Assembly: GCA_021851465.1 (NCBI GenBank)
Contig: JAJZDL010000151.1
Span: 1 to 7,132, forward strand
Source of the DNA: Acidobacteriota bacterium
GTDB lineage: Bacteria > Acidobacteriota > Terriglobia > Terriglobales > Acidobacteriaceae
Reading direction: 5' to 3'
Length of the DNA stretch: 7,132 bases
In this document: positions 4,794 through 7,132 of the stretch, piece after piece
Layout: each line of letters begins with the position of its first letter
Position numbering within the stretch: the first letter of the stretch is position 1
Position numbers and translations under genes: made by a program
Notes under the pieces: model-generated
What the model was told of the DNA's origin: nothing
Seen by the model: only the letters and a program-made list of their open reading frames with translations
The model's database searches: none

Positions 4794-5813
4794 ATGGCTA
4801 AAGGATTGAAGGTTGCCTATTTATTTCCTGGGCAGGGCTCGCAGACGGTGGGCATGGGGCGTGACCTGTACGACAATTTTCCGGTGGCCCGCGCGGTCTT
4901 CGAGGAGGCGGACGAGGCGCTGGGGTTCGCGTTGTCGCAGGTGATCTTCGAGGGGCCGGAGGAGGCGCTGCGGCTGACCGAGCACACGCAGCCGGCGATC
5001 CTGACGGTCTCGACGGCGGCGGCGCGGGTGTTGACGGAGGCGCTGGCCCCGTTGGGGATCGAGGCGGGTTTTGCGGCGGGACACTCGCTGGGCGAGTACT
5101 CGGCGCATGTGGCGGCGGGGACGCTGCGCTTTGCCGATGCGGTGCGCGCGGTGCGGCTGCGCGGGCGATACATGCAGCAGGCGGTTCCGGCGGGCGAGGG
5201 CGCGATGGCGGCGATCCTGGGGCTGGATGCGGGGCTGATCGCAACAATCTGCGAGCAGGTGGAGGACCAGTTGACGCCGCTGCCGGGGGATGCGGGCGTG
5301 TTGAACTTTGTGCCGGGGAGCGCGGTGGTGGCGGCGGCGAACCTGAACTCGCCGGGGCAGACGGTGATCTCGGGCGCGGTGGCGGCGGTGGAGCGGGCGG
5401 CGGAGCTGTGCAAGCAGGCTGGAGCGAAGAGGGTGGTGATGCTGCCGGTGAGCGCGCCCTTCCACTGCGCGTTGATGCAGCCGGCGCAGGAGTCGCTGGC
5501 GCGAGATTTGGCGGAGGTGGAGTTGTGCGACCCGGCGTTTGCGGTGGCGGCGAATGTGAGCGCGACGCTGATCGCCTCAGGAAATGCCGCGCGCGAGGCG
5601 CTGGTGGCGCAGGTGACGGGCGCGGTGCGCTGGGTAGAGTGCATCGAGCTGCTGCTGGCGCAGGGCGCGACACGGTTCGTCGAGGTTGGGCCGGGGCGGG
5701 TGCTGTGCGGGCTGATGAAGCAGATCCAGGGCAAGGACGCAACGGCGCAGGTGTACAACGTGGAGGATGCGGCCTCGCTGCAGAAGACGGTTGCCGGGCT
5801 GTCGGCGTATTGA
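4794..5813 (+). CDS. fabD: malonyl-CoA:acyl carrier protein transacylase FabD
   Basis: FabD moves malonyl from coenzyme A to acyl carrier protein, supplying the extender unit for type II fatty acid synthesis in the cytosol. The 339-residue product has all catalytic features: FPGQGSQ (11-17, Gln14 in the oxyanion hole), the nucleophile elbow GHSLGE (96-101, Ser98), Arg123 that binds the malonyl carboxylate, and PFHC with catalytic His224. NSPGQTVISG (185-194) and VEVGPGRVL (296-304) are also typical. It is about 30 residues longer than E. coli FabD, mostly from an insertion around 157-182 just before NSPGQ. The start is uncertain. The ATG at 4794 matches the family N-terminus but lacks a Shine-Dalgarno. 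An in-frame ATG at 4737 has AGAGG five bases upstream and would add 19 residues, but those codons mostly end in A or T, unlike the GC-rich gene. Downstream bcp and deacetylase genes follow closely. Confidence 0.95.
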   Translation: MAKGLKVAYLFPGQGSQTVGMGRDLYDNFPVARAVFEEADEALGFALSQVIFEGPEEALRLTEHTQPAILTVSTAAARVLTEALAPLGIEAGFAAGHSLGEYSAHVAAGTLRFADAVRAVRLRGRYMQQAVPAGEGAMAAILGLDAGLIATICEQVEDQLTPLPGDAGVLNFVPGSAVVAAANLNSPGQTVISGAVAAVERAAELCKQAGAKRVVMLPVSAPFHCALMQPAQESLARDLAEVELCDPAFAVAANVSATLIASGNAAREALVAQVTGAVRWVECIELLLAQGATRFVEVGPGRVLCGLMKQIQGKDATAQVYNVEDAASLQKTVAGLSAY

Positions 5814-5840
5814 CCACACAAGCAGCAAGGGAGGGTGCGG

Positions 5841-6347
5841 ATGCGGGTTGGGGATCTGGTGGAGGATTTTACGCTGCGGAACCAGGATGGGGAGAGCGTC
5901 TCACTGCGGAATTTTGCGGCGAAGCCGGTGGTTCTGTTCTTCTATCCGCGGGCGGACACGCCGGGCTGCACGCTGGAGTTGTGCGGCTTCCGCGATATTT
6001 TTGCGCGCTTTACAAAAGCGGGGATTGTGGTGCTGGGCGTCTCGCGCGATACGGTGGCGAAGCAGAAGAGATTCAAGGAGAAGTACGATCTGCCGTACGA
6101 CCTGCTGGCCGACCCCGAGATGATCCTGATTAAACGATACGGCCTGCTGAAGGAGAAGAAGATGTATGGCAAGCCGGTGACCGGGGTGGAGCGGACGACC
6201 TATGTCATTTCGCCTGACACGGGGCGCGGGCAGCGGTTGCTGCATGTCTTCGAGAAGGTGGCTCCGGCGGGACATGCGGAGGCGGTGTTTGAGCTGTTGA
6301 AGGCGAGCGCGGCGGCCAAAAGCAGCGCTGTGGCGGGGAAGAAGTAA
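5841..6347 (+). CDS. bcp: thioredoxin-dependent peroxiredoxin (Bcp/PrxQ type)
   Basis: The enzyme reduces hydrogen peroxide and organic or lipid hydroperoxides using a peroxidatic cysteine and is recycled by thioredoxin. The 168-residue product is a single AhpC/TSA thioredoxin-fold domain. It starts VGDLVEDFTLRNQDGESVSL and contains FFYPRADTPGCTLELCGFRD (34-52). This gives the P-x-x-x-T-x-x-C active site with peroxidatic Cys43 and, five residues on, Cys48 in the resolving position of Bcp. GVERTTYVI (115-123) carries the conserved active-site Arg118. A Lys/Ala/Ser tail of about 14 residues follows the last helix and is slightly longer than usual. The ATG at 5841 is chosen because GGAGG (5830-5834) lies six bases upstream; a GTG at 5835 would add two residues but abuts that site. 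It lies 27 bases after fabD and 2 bases before the deacetylase gene, so it is probably in their operon. Confidence 0.95.
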   Translation: MRVGDLVEDFTLRNQDGESVSLRNFAAKPVVLFFYPRADTPGCTLELCGFRDIFARFTKAGIVVLGVSRDTVAKQKRFKEKYDLPYDLLADPEMILIKRYGLLKEKKMYGKPVTGVERTTYVISPDTGRGQRLLHVFEKVAPAGHAEAVFELLKASAAAKSSAVAGKK

Positions 6348-6349
6348 CA

Positions 6350-7093
6350 ATGACGCCTGTGTTTGTGGAGGGCGCGGTTGCTACGGCTGCGCTGGGGCTG
6401 GCGGCGGGCGGGTGCGCGTATGCGTCGCTGTGGCCGACCTCGCAGATCTTTGGACGGACGCTGATTGCGGGGGACGATCCGAGCCAGGTTGCTCTGACGT
6501 TTGACGATGGGCCGAACGATGCGGCGACGCCGGAGTTGCTGGAGGTGCTGGCGCGGCACGGGGTGAGGGCGACATTTTTTGCAATCGGCGATTTTGCGCG
6601 CGCGCGGCCGGAGATTGTGCGGCAGGTGGTGGCGGCGGGGCACCTGCTGGGCAACCACACCATGGACCATCCGAGGCTTTCTACGCAGACGGCGGCGCGG
6701 GTGCGGCGGGAGCTGGCGGAGTGCAATGCAGCTCTGGAAGAGATTACGGGCGCGGCGGTGAAGTTCTTTCGTCCGCCGTACGGGGCGCGGCGGCCCGCAG
6801 TGCTGCGCGTGGCGCGGGAGTTGGGGCTTGTGCCAGTACTGTGGAATGTGACGGGGCATGATTGGGAGCCGATTGGGGTGGAGCGGATTCTGGGCAATCT
6901 GGAGTCGGGGATTGCGCGGAACCGGCGGCGAGGACGCGGGTCGAACCTGTTGCTGCACGATGGCGGGCACCGCGGGATGGGCGCGGCGCGGATGGACACG
7001 GTGCGGGCGGTGGACCGGCTGTTGACGGCGCATCGGGGAACGGCGACACGGTTCGTTACGGTGGATGCGTGGGTGATGGCTGGGGAATTGTAG
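6350..7093 (+). CDS. membrane-anchored polysaccharide deacetylase (NodB domain)
   Basis: NodB-family enzymes (carbohydrate esterase 4) remove N- or O-acetyl groups from peptidoglycan, chitin-like or other polysaccharides using a divalent metal; the substrate here cannot be told. The 247-residue protein has a hydrophobic N-terminal segment (about 5-27) that is probably a membrane anchor or uncleaved signal. The catalytic motifs are intact and in order: TFDDGP (50-55, Asp52 catalytic base and Asp53 metal ligand), GNHTMDHPRL (101-110, metal ligands His103 and His107), RPPYGARRP (141-149), DWEP (171-174) and LLLHDGGH (200-207, catalytic His203). The C-terminal FVTVDAW (235-241) is typical. Cys22 follows Ala-Gly-Gly, only loosely like a lipobox, and there are no basic residues before the hydrophobic segment, so a lipoprotein is unlikely. 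The start is 2 bases after bcp with a weak GAAGAAG-type site. Confidence 0.93.
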   Translation: MTPVFVEGAVATAALGLAAGGCAYASLWPTSQIFGRTLIAGDDPSQVALTFDDGPNDAATPELLEVLARHGVRATFFAIGDFARARPEIVRQVVAAGHLLGNHTMDHPRLSTQTAARVRRELAECNAALEEITGAAVKFFRPPYGARRPAVLRVARELGLVPVLWNVTGHDWEPIGVERILGNLESGIARNRRRGRGSNLLLHDGGHRGMGAARMDTVRAVDRLLTAHRGTATRFVTVDAWVMAGEL

Positions 7094-7132
7094 GCTGGGC
7101 TTCAGCGCTCCTCGGGCGTGCGGGACCTTGCT

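Noticed and set aside
4798..5821. Long minus-strand open frames of 334-339 codons opposite fabD
   Set aside because: They are Pro/Ala/Ser-rich shadows caused by high GC and low stop frequency; fabD on the plus strand has every catalytic motif.
7094..7132. GCTGGGCTTCAGC after the deacetylase gene as a terminator or repeat unit
   Set aside because: Only four base pairs could form, and the window ends too soon to see whether it belongs to a longer repeat; nothing else was seen in these 39 bases.

Overview
The window looks like part of a chromosome from a GC-rich soil bacterium, most probably an acidobacterium (Terriglobia/Acidobacteriales type). The best clue is a secreted protein built from two copies of the soil-associated TIGR03435 domain, a family strongly expanded in Acidobacteriota. 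This assignment is inference from gene content; there is no rRNA or other phylogenetic marker beyond the protein genes. No tRNA, rRNA, CRISPR array, insertion sequence or phage gene was seen.

Left half, minus strand (about 1-2680): a ribosome maturation operon read right to left as rpsP (ribosomal protein S16), khpA (KH-domain RNA-binding protein), rimM (30S maturation factor) and trmD (tRNA m1G37 methyltransferase). The order is the classical bacterial one. The usual next gene, rplS, does not follow trmD; instead the first 23 codons of a gene with a hydrophobic N-terminus run off the left edge. Several proteins of this operon are longer than the norm: S16 has an Ala/Glu-rich tail, RimM an extra loop, and TrmD two insertions, one encoded by a strikingly AT-rich stretch (11 G/C in the 70 bases 731-800). 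A 270-base non-coding spacer separates rpsP from khpA.

Middle (2680-3045): a divergent intergenic region with a candidate promoter on each side and a cluster of palindromes between them. It separates rpsP from the TIGR03435 gene (3046-4689, plus strand), which encodes an exported protein of unknown function with two complete but diverged domain copies.

Right half, plus strand (4794-7093): a tight gene run of fabD (malonyl-CoA:ACP transacylase, first step of fatty acid synthesis), a bcp/PrxQ-type peroxiredoxin, and a membrane-anchored NodB-family polysaccharide deacetylase. Spacings of 27 and 2 bases suggest co-transcription. Base composition rises visibly at the start of fabD compared with the TIGR03435 gene.

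Most of the window is ordinary housekeeping sequence. The points most worth a second look are the TrmD insertions (one in the catalytic linker), the palindrome cluster in the divergent promoter region, the tandem TIGR03435 architecture, and the conflict between the two possible fabD starts.
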